Positions 1 to 8,700 are shown, numbered from the stretch's first letter. The stretch is DNA of 21,721 bases from an uncultured Clostridia bacterium (GCA_934167225.1 CAKPLD010000013.1:1-21721); one strand, 5' to 3'. Notes: generated by a model from the sequence alone, not told the origin. Numbers and translations are program-made.

Positions 1-588
1 GAAGTAAAAGGAAAAGAAGAAGAAAGAGTTGTATCAAATTTACTACTTAGAACTTTAAAACTTGCAAGATATAGTGATGAAAATATGGGACATTTTGGTA
101 TTGCAAGTAAATATTATTGCCACTTTACATCACCTATTAGAAGGTATCCAGATTTATTTATACACAGGGTTATTTCACATTACCTAGATTGTGGATATGA
201 TGTGGATAATGAGTTTTTAGAAAAATATAAAGTTCTTGCAAATCAATCCGCAATTAATTCTTCTGAAAGAGAAAAAGTTGCAACCAAAGCAGAAAGAGAA
301 GCGGACAAGATTAAGAAGGCTGAATTTATGGAAAAACATATTGGAGAAGAATACGAAGGTGTTGTATCTAGCATTACTTCTTTTGGTATGTTCGTTGAAT
401 TAGAAAGTACTGTTGAGGGATTAGTTGGCTTTAGAGATATGGGAAATGAGTATTTTATTTATGACCAAGATAGAAAAATTTTAGTCGGAGAAGATAGCAA
501 AAAAACTTTTAAAATTGGAGATATTGTTAAAATTAGAGTTAAAAATGCAAATAAAGAGCTTAGACAGGTGGATTTTGAGATTGTTTAA
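1..588 (+). CDS. rnr: Ribonuclease R, C-terminal part (5' end outside window)
   Basis: RNase R is a processive 3'-to-5' exoribonuclease of the RNB/RNase II family that degrades structured RNA and helps in mRNA and rRNA turnover. The reading frame is open from base 1, so the gene starts upstream of the window. About 195 residues are visible. They include the end of the RNB catalytic domain with the family signature around HFTSPIRRYPDL, which contributes to RNA binding at the active site. A C-terminal S1 domain follows (about residues 110-195, EEYEGVVSSITSFGMFVE). The protein stops right after the S1 fold and lacks the long lysine-rich tail found in many homologues. smpB, a frequent downstream neighbour of rnr, is absent; a Fic gene follows instead. 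Family assignment is firm. The exact paralogue (RNase R versus RNase II) rests on the S1 end and the signature region. Confidence 0.93.
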   Translation, partial: EVKGKEEERVVSNLLLRTLKLARYSDENMGHFGIASKYYCHFTSPIRRYPDLFIHRVISHYLDCGYDVDNEFLEKYKVLANQSAINSSEREKVATKAEREADKIKKAEFMEKHIGEEYEGVVSSITSFGMFVELESTVEGLVGFRDMGNEYFIYDQDRKILVGEDSKKTFKIGDIVKIRVKNANKELRQVDFEIV

Positions 589-599
589 GCACAGAATTA

Positions 600-628
600 T
601 TTACAAAGTGTAGAAAAGATGATATAAA
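600..628 (+). promoter_or_regulatory. Predicted vegetative promoter for fic
   Basis: TTTACA at 600-605 and TATAAA at 623-628 are separated by 17 bases, a good SigA-type spacing. Transcription would start near 635, giving a leader of about 27 bases before the fic ATG at 662. The match is by eye only. Confidence 0.45.
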
Positions 629-661
629 TTAGATTAATACTTGAAATATAGGAGAGAATTT

Positions 662-1267
662 ATGTTAAAAAATAAATTAAATATTGAAAATCAATATGAA
701 TTAGATAGAGAAGAAGAAAGAATTACAAAAATAAAAGCTGCTAAATTGTTTAAAGAAAATATATTAGATACATTTGAGGTAGGAACTTTTAAGGGGCTAT
801 CTCAAATACATAAATTTTTATTTGAAGATATTTACGATTTTGCAGGAGAAATTAGAAATGAAAATATTGCAAAAGGAAATTTTAGATTTGCATCTGCAAT
901 GTATTTAAAAGAAGCTTTAGAAAAAATAGATAAAATGCCACAGGAAACTTTTGAGCAGATAGTTGAAAAATATGTTGAAATGAATGTTGCACATCCTTTT
1001 AGAGAAGGGAATGGAAGGAGCTCAAGAATATGGTTGGATTGTATCTTGAAGAAGCAATTAGGAAAATGTGTTGATTGGAGCAAAGTTGAAAAACAAGATT
1101 ATTTATTAGCAATGGAACGCAGTCCAATTAAAGATTTGGAAATAAAAGAATTGCTTAAAAAGGCTTTAACAGATAAAATCAGTGATAGAGAAGTTTATAT
1201 GAAAGGAATTGACGCAAGCTATGCTATTGAAGGGTATAGTGTTTATAATATTGAAAAAATAAATTAG
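662..1267 (+). CDS. fic: Class III Fic-domain AMP transferase with C-terminal self-inhibitory helix
   Basis: Fic proteins usually transfer AMP from ATP to a hydroxyl side chain of a target protein. This 201-residue protein carries the active-site motif HPFREGNGR (residues 111-119, catalytic His111). Its C-terminus has SYAIEG (186-191), matching the S/T-x-x-x-E-G/N inhibitory motif, with Glu190 as the residue expected to block ATP gamma-phosphate placement. A C-terminal inhibitory helix defines class III, and the sequence closely resembles Neisseria meningitidis NmFic along its length (for example the FRFASAMYLKEAL segment). I chose ATG 662 because GGAGAG at 651-656 sits 5 bases upstream; the in-frame TTG at 641 lacks a ribosome site. 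No antitoxin gene lies beside it, as expected for an auto-inhibited form. Target unknown; DNA gyrase/topoisomerase IV is known for some bacterial relatives. Confidence 0.92.
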   Translation: MLKNKLNIENQYELDREEERITKIKAAKLFKENILDTFEVGTFKGLSQIHKFLFEDIYDFAGEIRNENIAKGNFRFASAMYLKEALEKIDKMPQETFEQIVEKYVEMNVAHPFREGNGRSSRIWLDCILKKQLGKCVDWSKVEKQDYLLAMERSPIKDLEIKELLKKALTDKISDREVYMKGIDASYAIEGYSVYNIEKIN

Positions 1268-1286
1268 AAAGAACAAATATTAATAA

Positions 1287-1324
1287 AATCCTCGTTTTTA
1301 TTTTATGAATATAAAACGAGGATT
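1287..1324. terminator. Terminator hairpin between convergent fic and tmcAL
   Basis: A perfect 12-bp inverted repeat (1287-1298 with 1313-1324, AATCCTCGTTTT and complement) encloses a 14-base loop and is followed on the plus strand by CTTTTATCTT. It lies 19 bases after the fic stop and 14 bases before the tmcAL stop, so it probably ends transcripts from both sides. Confidence 0.8.
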
Positions 1325-1338
1325 CTTTTATCTTAAAA

Positions 1339-2562
1339 TTATTTAATTACAATTTTTTTGCTAAAATCTAAATTCCCATAGGAATCACTTTCAAACCCTA
1401 AAGTATAAACATTAGTAGCTAAAATATCTTTCTTCATTAAAACTTGTAAATTTTTATTTTTATTGCTATCAACAAACTTTTTTACAGAAGTTACCATATT
1501 AATTCCGACATTTCTTCGTTTAATTTTGCTAATTAAATTTTTCCCTTTGTCATTAAAACCTAAAACTCTAATATATGGAAGAGTTTTTTTAGAAATATCC
1601 ATATCTTTTTTAGTAATGCCTAAAATAGAATATAAAACGATTCTTCTGATTCTAGTCTTAGCATATCTTTTAGAGCAAACCATATTAATGAAATCGTCAA
1701 TCGTATTACAAGAAAGAGCAGATTTTTTTATTAAATTTTCAAGTCCTTCAGAAACATCTGGAAGTTTTTTTATTTCTTCTAAACTCATCAAACGAAGGTT
1801 ATATAATGCAATTTTATCAAATTTAGAAAAATTTAAAACGAAATGTCCGCTATTAATTTCCTCTTTTAAAATAGTATATGAGCTAGGAGTAAGGGCATCT
1901 TTAAGATTAGCAGTTTTACCAGTTTGGAGCATATTTCTAATAGAAGTACTACTACTAATTGAACCTGTATAGTCGCTTGTTAAATGACCAGAAGCTTTTC
2001 TAGGAACTAAAACTGGTTTAATTCTGGAACGATATTTTTTTAAAGCTTTTAAATATTCAATTGCTAAAATATTATTCGGTTCTGACAGAATATTTTTATA
2101 GGAAAAGTCTTTTAAATAGCTTAAAATAGCATTTTCTCTGGCTTTTGGAAAAGAAAAGCCTTTAGAAAGTTCGTCAGTTAAAAATGATTTAAATTCTTTG
2201 GGTTCTTCATATAAAATATTAGCAATTATATTTAATTTATTAAGTTCTTGGCATTCTGCTCCAAAAGAGATATGATCAACTACTTTTAGAGAATTTAAAA
2301 TTTTGATGGCACCATCGGCGAAATTTTCAGCACTTGATATTGAATATAGGCAAGGAAGTTCAATAACAAGATCTACCCCTCCTGCTAATGCCATTTCTGC
2401 TTTTGTCCATTTATCTACAATTGAGTTTTCGCCACGTTGGGTAAAATTGCCACCAATAATTGCTATTACATAATCATCTTTTGTGAGTTCTTTAGATTTT
2501 AAAATATGATATAAATGTCCATTATGAAATGGATTATATTCTGCAATAATACCTAATACCAT
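1339..2562 (-). CDS. tmcAL: tRNA(Met) cytidine acetate ligase TmcAL (YlbM family)
   Basis: TmcAL makes N4-acetylcytidine at the wobble position of elongator tRNA(Met), using acetate and ATP, and so helps accurate AUG decoding in Bacillota. The 407-residue protein begins with the nucleotidyltransferase fold signature MVLGIIAEYNPFHNGH, whose HNGH (residues 13-16) is the HxGH ATP-binding motif. A second nucleotide-binding motif, SSSTSIR, follows in the middle of the protein. Length fits the family (about 400 residues). Start choice: the open frame extends to a TTG at 2580, but AAAGGA lies inside that extension, 10 bases before ATG 2560-2562, so the ATG is preferred. It is transcribed alone, divergent from the large surface protein, with its promoter overlapping that gene's promoter. 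Confidence 0.92.
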   Translation of the reverse strand: MVLGIIAEYNPFHNGHLYHILKSKELTKDDYVIAIIGGNFTQRGENSIVDKWTKAEMALAGGVDLVIELPCLYSISSAENFADGAIKILNSLKVVDHISFGAECQELNKLNIIANILYEEPKEFKSFLTDELSKGFSFPKARENAILSYLKDFSYKNILSEPNNILAIEYLKALKKYRSRIKPVLVPRKASGHLTSDYTGSISSSTSIRNMLQTGKTANLKDALTPSSYTILKEEINSGHFVLNFSKFDKIALYNLRLMSLEEIKKLPDVSEGLENLIKKSALSCNTIDDFINMVCSKRYAKTRIRRIVLYSILGITKKDMDISKKTLPYIRVLGFNDKGKNLISKIKRRNVGINMVTSVKKFVDSNKNKNLQVLMKKDILATNVYTLGFESDSYGNLDFSKKIVIK

Positions 2563-2592
2563 AAAATTAAGTCCTTTCAAAAAATTATATTT

Positions 2593-2621
2593 ATAATATC
2601 ATAAAAATATTGTAAAATCAA
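2593..2621 (-). promoter_or_regulatory. Predicted tmcAL promoter
   Basis: On the minus strand TTGATT (2616-2621) and TATTAT (2593-2598) are separated by exactly 17 bases. The element overlaps the promoter predicted for the divergent surface-protein gene. Confidence 0.55.
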
Positions 2622-2638
2622 CAATAATGTAGTAAAAT
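2610..2638 (+). promoter_or_regulatory. Predicted promoter of the large surface protein
   Basis: TTGTAA at 2610-2615 and TAAAAT at 2633-2638 are 17 bases apart. Transcription would begin near 2645. This supports ATG 2677 rather than the in-frame ATG 2647 as the start, because 2647 would have almost no leader and no ribosome site. Confidence 0.5.
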
Positions 2639-2676
2639 AAAAAAGAATGAAATTAAAAGAAGGGAATTTGATAATC

Positions 2677-5600
2677 ATGAAAAAATTTTTTATTAATATA
2701 TTAATTATGTTTATCGCAATTATGTTAGGATTAGGAAGTACTTCTGTACAAGCAATGCAAGACTACCAAGGCAGTAAAGCCAAAACATTAAGATTGTCGT
2801 ATTTTAGGTACATAAATGGAGGATATACAAATGGATATGCCTTAAATACAGTAGGAAATGAAGGAGAATCTCATCACCCTATATATCAAATAATGAACGA
2901 AAATAACAATACAAATTATTATTGTTTAAATGCAACAGCAGGAGAAAGTTGGTTAAGTGGAACAATAGGAACAAGTGCTACATATAATCGTTCATATGAT
3001 TTAAATTCTAGTAGTGATATAGAAGCACTAAAAGCAGATAGTTCGCTATCTACAACCTACAGAAATGTTGTAAATAGTAAATATCTAAATCAAATAATGT
3101 GGATATTAGACAATATGTATGTAGCAGATCAAACACAAGGAACAAGCCAAAAACAAGAATTACTTGCTAAAGCTGGAATTGTATTTGGAGATGTTGATGA
3201 TGAAGATGCACAAGGAAATGTGCAACAAGGATATAGATATATAGCACAACCAGGATATGACTATTCTTCAAAAGTTTCAACACAAGGAAAAAAAGGTTAC
3301 TTCTATTATGATACAAACAGTAATTACCATTCTGTTGAATTACCAGATGATTTAGTAGAAGTTGCTGGACAAACAGCATTATGGTATTATACAAACTACT
3401 TAGACAACAACAGTAATAACAGTACAACATATGATGTTAAGAGCCAATGGCTACCACTATTAAGTTCAAATGGATTTGAAAATACAAATACAGATCAGTG
3501 GAAAGCTTTAGAGAGCGAAACTGAAGACACAAATGTAAGTAATGTAAAAGCAGAAGTTGGAAAAATGAAGCAAGAACAAGCAGCAATATTATGTCAGTAT
3601 TTAATAGATGCAGCAAACAATAATGCTACAAGTTCGGATTCAGAAACAACAGGAAATCCTTTACAAATAACACCAGAGAATCCAAATATAGAACAAAAAA
3701 GTGTTAGTGGAACAGAGTATTATGTAGTAGGACCTATAAAAATAGATGAAACAAGAACAAGTGTATATAGTTTAAATAACAATATATATGTAAATGATGA
3801 CACAAATACAGGAGCATATATATCAGACGAAACTGGAAGTAGAAATTCAGATCAAACAGTAGGAAATCATGTAGGAAAAGAATTTTATGTATCAGTTCCA
3901 AAAACAAAAATAACAGGAAATACTATAAAAATTGGATTTGATGGAAAATACAAAACAAATAAAAAAACATTATGGATATCAACAACAAAAACAGAACAAC
4001 CAATTGTTGAAGTAACACCAAAAGAGGAACAATTTGAGTTAGAAGTTAACACAGAGCTAACAGAAATTACAGTAACTAAAGTTTGGGATGATTACTCAAA
4101 TAAAGAAAATACAAGAAAGAATTATGGCATTACTTTAACAGGCAAAATAGGAGATCAGGTTGTATATAAAAACCAAGTAAATTTAGAGCCATCTGTTACA
4201 GCATACACATGGACAGGACTTGCAAAATATAAAGATGGTCAAGAAATAACTTATACAGTAGATGAAACAACAGTTCCAGAAGGTTATACAAAAACAGTAA
4301 ATGGATATACAATAACTAATAAATTTGAAACAACAACTCAAATAGAAGGAACAAAAACTTGGAAAGATTATGATAATAAGGAAAATACAAGACCAAGTAA
4401 AATAAGAGTATACTTAGTAAAAAATGGAACAAAAACAAATTCATACAAAGATGTGACAGAAGCAGATGGATGGAAATATTCGTTTACTGATTTAGAAAAA
4501 TATGATGAAAATAATAATTTAATATCATATTCTGTAGAAGAAGAAGCTATTAGTAATTATGTAACAACATATGATGGAAACAATATTACAAACACATATA
4601 CAGTAAAAACAAAAATTAGTGGAACAAAAACATGGATAGATTATGACAATAAAGATAATACAAGACCAAACAAAATAAGAATATATCTTGTAAAAAATGG
4701 AACTAAAACAGATTCATACAAAGATGTAACAGAAGCAGATGGATGGAGCTATTCATTTGAAGATTTAGATAAATATGATGAAAATAATAACTTAATAACA
4801 TATTCAGTAGAAGAAGAAAAAGTCGATAATTATACTACAACATATGATGGAAACAATATAACAAATAAATATGTAGCAAAAACAAGTATTGAAGGAACAA
4901 AAACATGGATAGATAATGACAACCAGGAAAATACAAGACCAAGTAAAATAAGAGTATATTTGGTAAAAAATGGAACTAAAACAGATTCATACAAAGATGT
5001 AACAGAAGCAGATGGATGGAAATATTCGTTTACTGATTTAGAAAAATATGATGAAAATAATAATTTAATATCATATTCAGTAGAAGAGGATGCTGTCGAA
5101 AATTATTCAACAACATATGAAGGAAATAATATAACAAATAAATATAAACCAATGGATTTAGCATTAAGAAAGAACATAAAACAAATTACAGATTCAGAAA
5201 GTAAAACAAAAATGGTTACAAATGAAGCAGGAGATTTAGCAACAAGAAAAATTAGCTATGATGCAAAAAATATAGAAAAAACAGGAACTGCTATTTATAA
5301 TCACAGAAAAGATCCAGTAGTTGTAGAAAAAGGAGATATAGTTACATATCAAATAACTGTATACAACGAAGGTGATGTAAATGGATATGCTTTAGAAATA
5401 GTAGATAAATTACCAGATGGTTTAAAATTAAAAGGTAATAAAACGGGTACATATAAATCTGGAAATATAGAATATTCTTATACTTATAATGAACAAACAA
5501 ATGAAATAGTATTAAAAAATGTAAGTAAAAATGTATTAAGTGCATATGATGGTAGCGAAAACTTATCATTAGAGACAATTGAAATCGAATGTGAAGTTGT

Positions 5601-8559
5601 ACAAAGTCCTTCGATAACTACAAATACATATTTAACAAATATTGCTTATATATCAAAGGAATATAATGATGAAACGAAAAAAGAAATATTAAAAGACAGA
5701 GATTCAGAAACAACAAATGCACCATCAGCAGACCAAAAAACAACAGGAAATAAATATACAGGATACCATGGTGGAGACAATAACAATGGAGATAATAACA
5801 AAGATGTATATAAAGATGGTTTAAATAATGACGATTATTTCCCAGGTAAAGAGGATGACGATGATTTTGAAGTAATAGTTATAAAACCAGAAAAAATAGA
5901 TTTAGCATTAACAAAATTTATAACAGCAGTAAGTGAAGACATAAAAATAGAAGATGGAGAATATTTAACTGCAAATGGAAATATAGGAAGTAAAACAAAT
6001 CCATATACAAGAGCAACAAAAGTTGATACAAAAGAATTAAGAGATAATAAAGACTGTCACGATGCAACATATGTAATGGTAAAAGATCCTTTAACAGTAC
6101 CAGAAGAGTCATATGTATTATATAATATAAGAGTATATAATGAAGGAGAAACAGATGTATATGCAGGAGAAGTAGCAGATTATTTACCAAATTATCTAGA
6201 TTATGTGGATTGTGAATTTAACACAAACTATGGCTGGAAAGTTGGTTCAGATGGAAAAACAGTAAAAACAAATTATTTAGCATATAACAAAAATGATAAA
6301 GAAGCAAAGAATTTACTAAAAGCATTTGACAAAGCAAATGATGATGGAGAAGGATCAGGTTTAGATTATAGAGATATACAAATTCTATGTAGAGTAAACT
6401 CAAAGGCTCCAGAAGCAACAAATTTAGTAAACTCAGCAGAAATAACAAAATATCAAAATAAAAATGGAGAAGATATATCAGAAGATATAGACTCAAAACC
6501 AGAAAATCTACAAGACAAAAATAAAGAACACAGAGAGGAAGACGATGACGACTATGAAGTAGTAAACATTAAAAAGAAAAAAGTAGATTTAGCGTTAACC
6601 AAATTTATAACAGCAATAAGTGATGATACAAAAATAGAAGATGGAGAATACCTAACATCAGATGGAAAAATAGGAAGCAAAACAAATCCATATACAAGAG
6701 CAACAAAAGTTGATACAAAAGAATTAAGAGATAATAAAGACTGTCACGATGCAACATATGTAATGGTAAAAGATCCTTTAACAGTACCAGAAGAGTCATA
6801 TGTATTATATAATATAAGAGTATATAATGAAGGAGAAACAGATGTATATGCAGGAGAAGTAGCAGATTATTTACCAAATTATCTAGATTATGTGGATTGT
6901 GAATTTAACACAAACTATGGCTGGAAAGTTGGTTCAGATGGAAAAACAGTAAAAACAAATTATTTAGCATATAACAAAAATGATAAAGAAGCAAAGAATT
7001 TACTAAAAGCATTTGACAAAGCAAATGATGATGGAGAAGGATCAGGTTTAGATTATAGAGATATACAAATTCTATGTAGAGTAAACTCAAAGGCTCCAGA
7101 AGCAACAAATTTAGTAAACTCAGCAGAAATAACAAAATATCAAAATAAAAATGGAGAAGATATATCAGAAGATATAGACTCAAAACCAGAAAATCTACAA
7201 GACAAAAATAAAGAACACAGAGAGGAAGACGATGACGACTATGAAGTAGTAAACATTAAAAAGAAAAAAGTAGATTTAGCGTTAACCAAATTTATAACAG
7301 CAATAAGTGATGATACAAAAATAGAAGATGGAGAATACCTAACATCAGATGGAAAAATAGGAAGCAAAACAAATCCATATACAAGAGCAACAAAAGTTGA
7401 TACAAAAGAATTAAGAGACAACGCAGATTGCCACGATGCGACATATGTAATGGTAAAAGATCCTTTAACAGTACCTGCAAAATCATATGTACTATATAAT
7501 ATAAGAGTATATAATGAGGGTGAAACAGATGTATATGCAGGAGAAATTACAGACCATTTACCAGAATATTTAGATTATGTGGATTGTGAATTTAATACAA
7601 ATTATGGATGGCAAGTTGGCTCAGATGGAAAAACAATAAAATCATCATATTTAGGATATAATGAAAATGACTCCAAAGCAACAAATTTATTAAAAGCATT
7701 TGACAAGAAAAAAGATAATGGAGAAGGTTCAGGTTTAGATTACAGAGATATTCAAGTTCTTTGTAGAGTAAATGAAAAGGCTCCATCTAATACGAATATA
7801 GTAAATGTTGCAGAAATAACAAAATATCAAAAACCTACAGGAGAAGACATCTCAGAAGATATAGATTCTATTCCAAATAATGTAGACAAAAAGAATGAAG
7901 ATGATGACGACTACGAAGTAATAAATGTAAAAACATTTGATTTAAGCTTATTAAAATATGTATCAACAGTGTATGTAACAGAAGATGGAAATACAAAAAC
8001 AACTGAAACAGGAAATACAGGTGATGATAAAAAAGATATAATTCCAAAAGTAGAAATAAACAAAAAGAAACTAAATTCTACAGTAGTAAAATTTGGTTAT
8101 ACAATCAAAATAACAAACGAAGGTGACATAGCTGGTTATGCAAAAGAAATAACAGATTATGTACCAGAGGGCTTACAATTCTATGGAGAAGACAATGAAG
8201 GCTGGACAGATGAAGGAAACAATGTAATATCTACTAGATTACTTGAAAACACATTATTACAACCAGGAGAAAGTGCAGAAGTAACAGTAATACTAAGATG
8301 GATAAACGGAAGCAGTAATTTAGGTTTAAAAACTAATACGGCTGAAATTTCAGAAGATTTTAACGAATGGGGAATTCCAGATAGAGATTCAACACCAGAT
8401 AACCAAGTACCAGGAGAGGATGATATTGATGATGCATCAGTATTACTATCAATTGCAACAGGTATGTTAGGACATATTGTTATGTATACAGTCTATGGAG
8501 CAGTGATATTGATTGTATTTGTAGGTGGAATTAGATTAATTAAAAAACATGTATTATAA
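2677..8559 (+). CDS. Giant thioester / Cna-B / DUF11-repeat surface protein with C-terminal membrane anchor
   Basis: A 1960-residue exported protein, probably a cell-surface adhesin or stalk. Residues 1-26 form a signal peptide ending VQA. Residues about 30-330 resemble a thioester domain: YYCLNA (Cys83) and GQTALW (Gln232) fit the two motifs whose Cys and Gln form an internal thioester for covalent host or surface binding. Four Cna-B domains follow (about 464-551, 554-642, 644-733, 735-823). The last three are 91-residue repeats with the Lys (TKTW), Glu (YSVEEE) and Asn (ITN) positions expected for an intramolecular isopeptide bond. Then come a DUF11-like module (825-1018), an Asn/Asp/Gly-rich linker, three near-identical 229-residue modules (from about 1074), a fifth DUF11-like module (1753-1918), one membrane helix (1934-1952) and a basic tail. 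There is no LPXTG. ATG 2677 is preferred (AGAAGGGA upstream, signal peptide). Domain names are by pattern recognition; ligand unknown. Confidence 0.82.
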   Translation: MKKFFINILIMFIAIMLGLGSTSVQAMQDYQGSKAKTLRLSYFRYINGGYTNGYALNTVGNEGESHHPIYQIMNENNNTNYYCLNATAGESWLSGTIGTSATYNRSYDLNSSSDIEALKADSSLSTTYRNVVNSKYLNQIMWILDNMYVADQTQGTSQKQELLAKAGIVFGDVDDEDAQGNVQQGYRYIAQPGYDYSSKVSTQGKKGYFYYDTNSNYHSVELPDDLVEVAGQTALWYYTNYLDNNSNNSTTYDVKSQWLPLLSSNGFENTNTDQWKALESETEDTNVSNVKAEVGKMKQEQAAILCQYLIDAANNNATSSDSETTGNPLQITPENPNIEQKSVSGTEYYVVGPIKIDETRTSVYSLNNNIYVNDDTNTGAYISDETGSRNSDQTVGNHVGKEFYVSVPKTKITGNTIKIGFDGKYKTNKKTLWISTTKTEQPIVEVTPKEEQFELEVNTELTEITVTKVWDDYSNKENTRKNYGITLTGKIGDQVVYKNQVNLEPSVTAYTWTGLAKYKDGQEITYTVDETTVPEGYTKTVNGYTITNKFETTTQIEGTKTWKDYDNKENTRPSKIRVYLVKNGTKTNSYKDVTEADGWKYSFTDLEKYDENNNLISYSVEEEAISNYVTTYDGNNITNTYTVKTKISGTKTWIDYDNKDNTRPNKIRIYLVKNGTKTDSYKDVTEADGWSYSFEDLDKYDENNNLITYSVEEEKVDNYTTTYDGNNITNKYVAKTSIEGTKTWIDNDNQENTRPSKIRVYLVKNGTKTDSYKDVTEADGWKYSFTDLEKYDENNNLISYSVEEDAVENYSTTYEGNNITNKYKPMDLALRKNIKQITDSESKTKMVTNEAGDLATRKISYDAKNIEKTGTAIYNHRKDPVVVEKGDIVTYQITVYNEGDVNGYALEIVDKLPDGLKLKGNKTGTYKSGNIEYSYTYNEQTNEIVLKNVSKNVLSAYDGSENLSLETIEIECEVVQSPSITTNTYLTNIAYISKEYNDETKKEILKDRDSETTNAPSADQKTTGNKYTGYHGGDNNNGDNNKDVYKDGLNNDDYFPGKEDDDDFEVIVIKPEKIDLALTKFITAVSEDIKIEDGEYLTANGNIGSKTNPYTRATKVDTKELRDNKDCHDATYVMVKDPLTVPEESYVLYNIRVYNEGETDVYAGEVADYLPNYLDYVDCEFNTNYGWKVGSDGKTVKTNYLAYNKNDKEAKNLLKAFDKANDDGEGSGLDYRDIQILCRVNSKAPEATNLVNSAEITKYQNKNGEDISEDIDSKPENLQDKNKEHREEDDDDYEVVNIKKKKVDLALTKFITAISDDTKIEDGEYLTSDGKIGSKTNPYTRATKVDTKELRDNKDCHDATYVMVKDPLTVPEESYVLYNIRVYNEGETDVYAGEVADYLPNYLDYVDCEFNTNYGWKVGSDGKTVKTNYLAYNKNDKEAKNLLKAFDKANDDGEGSGLDYRDIQILCRVNSKAPEATNLVNSAEITKYQNKNGEDISEDIDSKPENLQDKNKEHREEDDDDYEVVNIKKKKVDLALTKFITAISDDTKIEDGEYLTSDGKIGSKTNPYTRATKVDTKELRDNADCHDATYVMVKDPLTVPAKSYVLYNIRVYNEGETDVYAGEITDHLPEYLDYVDCEFNTNYGWQVGSDGKTIKSSYLGYNENDSKATNLLKAFDKKKDNGEGSGLDYRDIQVLCRVNEKAPSNTNIVNVAEITKYQKPTGEDISEDIDSIPNNVDKKNEDDDDYEVINVKTFDLSLLKYVSTVYVTEDGNTKTTETGNTGDDKKDIIPKVEINKKKLNSTVVKFGYTIKITNEGDIAGYAKEITDYVPEGLQFYGEDNEGWTDEGNNVISTRLLENTLLQPGESAEVTVILRWINGSSNLGLKTNTAEISEDFNEWGIPDRDSTPDNQVPGEDDIDDASVLLSIATGMLGHIVMYTVYGAVILIVFVGGIRLIKKHVL
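4351..5145 (+). repeat. Three tandem Cna-B coding repeats, 273-base period
   Basis: The codons for T-K-T-W recur at 4351, 4624 and 4897, an exact 273-base (91-codon) spacing. Each unit carries near-identical segments such as RVYLVKNGTKT and DVTEADGW. Synonymous and amino-acid differences are scattered through the units, so this expansion is older than the one at 5992-7418. A fourth, more divergent Cna-B unit precedes them (about 4066-4329). Confidence 0.9.
5896..7929 (+). repeat. Three tandem DUF11-like coding repeats, 687-base period, including a 740-bp perfect repeat
   Basis: Units begin near 5896, 6583 and 7270. Bases 5992-6731 are identical to 6679-7418 (740 bases, offset 687, no mismatch found in a line-by-line comparison). 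The third unit diverges after 7418. Each unit encodes DLALTKFIT at its start, three cysteines, and an acidic linker ending EEDDDDYEV. Perfect identity at synonymous sites points to a very recent duplication or ongoing gene conversion. Confidence 0.95.
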
Positions 8560-8565
8560 GAAGTA

Positions 8566-8599
8566 AAATAACAGTTTAGCAAAAGCTAGGCTGTTATTT
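8566..8599 (+). terminator. Terminator-like hairpin after the surface protein
   Basis: A 15-bp stem (8566-8580 with 8585-8599, including two G-T wobble pairs) closes an AAAA loop, starting 7 bases after the stop codon. The T-rich 3' arm (TTATTTGTT) is only a weak U tract, but position and stem strength fit an intrinsic terminator. Confidence 0.7.
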
Positions 8600-8609
8600 G
8601 TTACTATTC

Positions 8610-8700
8610 ACGGCTATTAAAACCGGTTCGAATTATTCTAATTTGAACCTACTCTACAATTTTAAAGCTGGACTTGATTTTATTACAAATTACAGCTTTA
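8610..8700. other. Noncoding stretch with two inverted repeats
   Basis: This is part of the 267-base gap between the surface protein and the next gene. I see no gene in it. It holds two inverted repeats: 8625-8634 with 8640-8649 (10 bp, one wobble, 5-base loop) and 8663-8670 with 8693-8700 (8 bp, 22-base loop). Neither is followed by a U tract. A small RNA or operator is possible but unsupported. Confidence 0.4.

Noticed and set aside
641..661. TTG start at 641 for the Fic protein.
   Set aside because: No ribosome site before it, whereas GGAGAG lies at the right distance from ATG 662.
5918..7786. Long open frames on the minus strand opposite the surface-protein repeats.
   Set aside because: Their Leu/His/Tyr-rich products are shadows of the AT-rich repetitive coding strand; they lack ribosome sites and repeat with the 687-base period.
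8400..8559. LPXTG-type sorting signal at the end of the giant surface protein.
   Set aside because: No LPXTG-like or NPQTN-like motif precedes the membrane helix.
8625..8649. GGTTCGAATT, reminiscent of a tRNA T-arm.
   Set aside because: No acceptor, D or anticodon arms can be fitted around it; it is just one half of a 10-bp inverted repeat.
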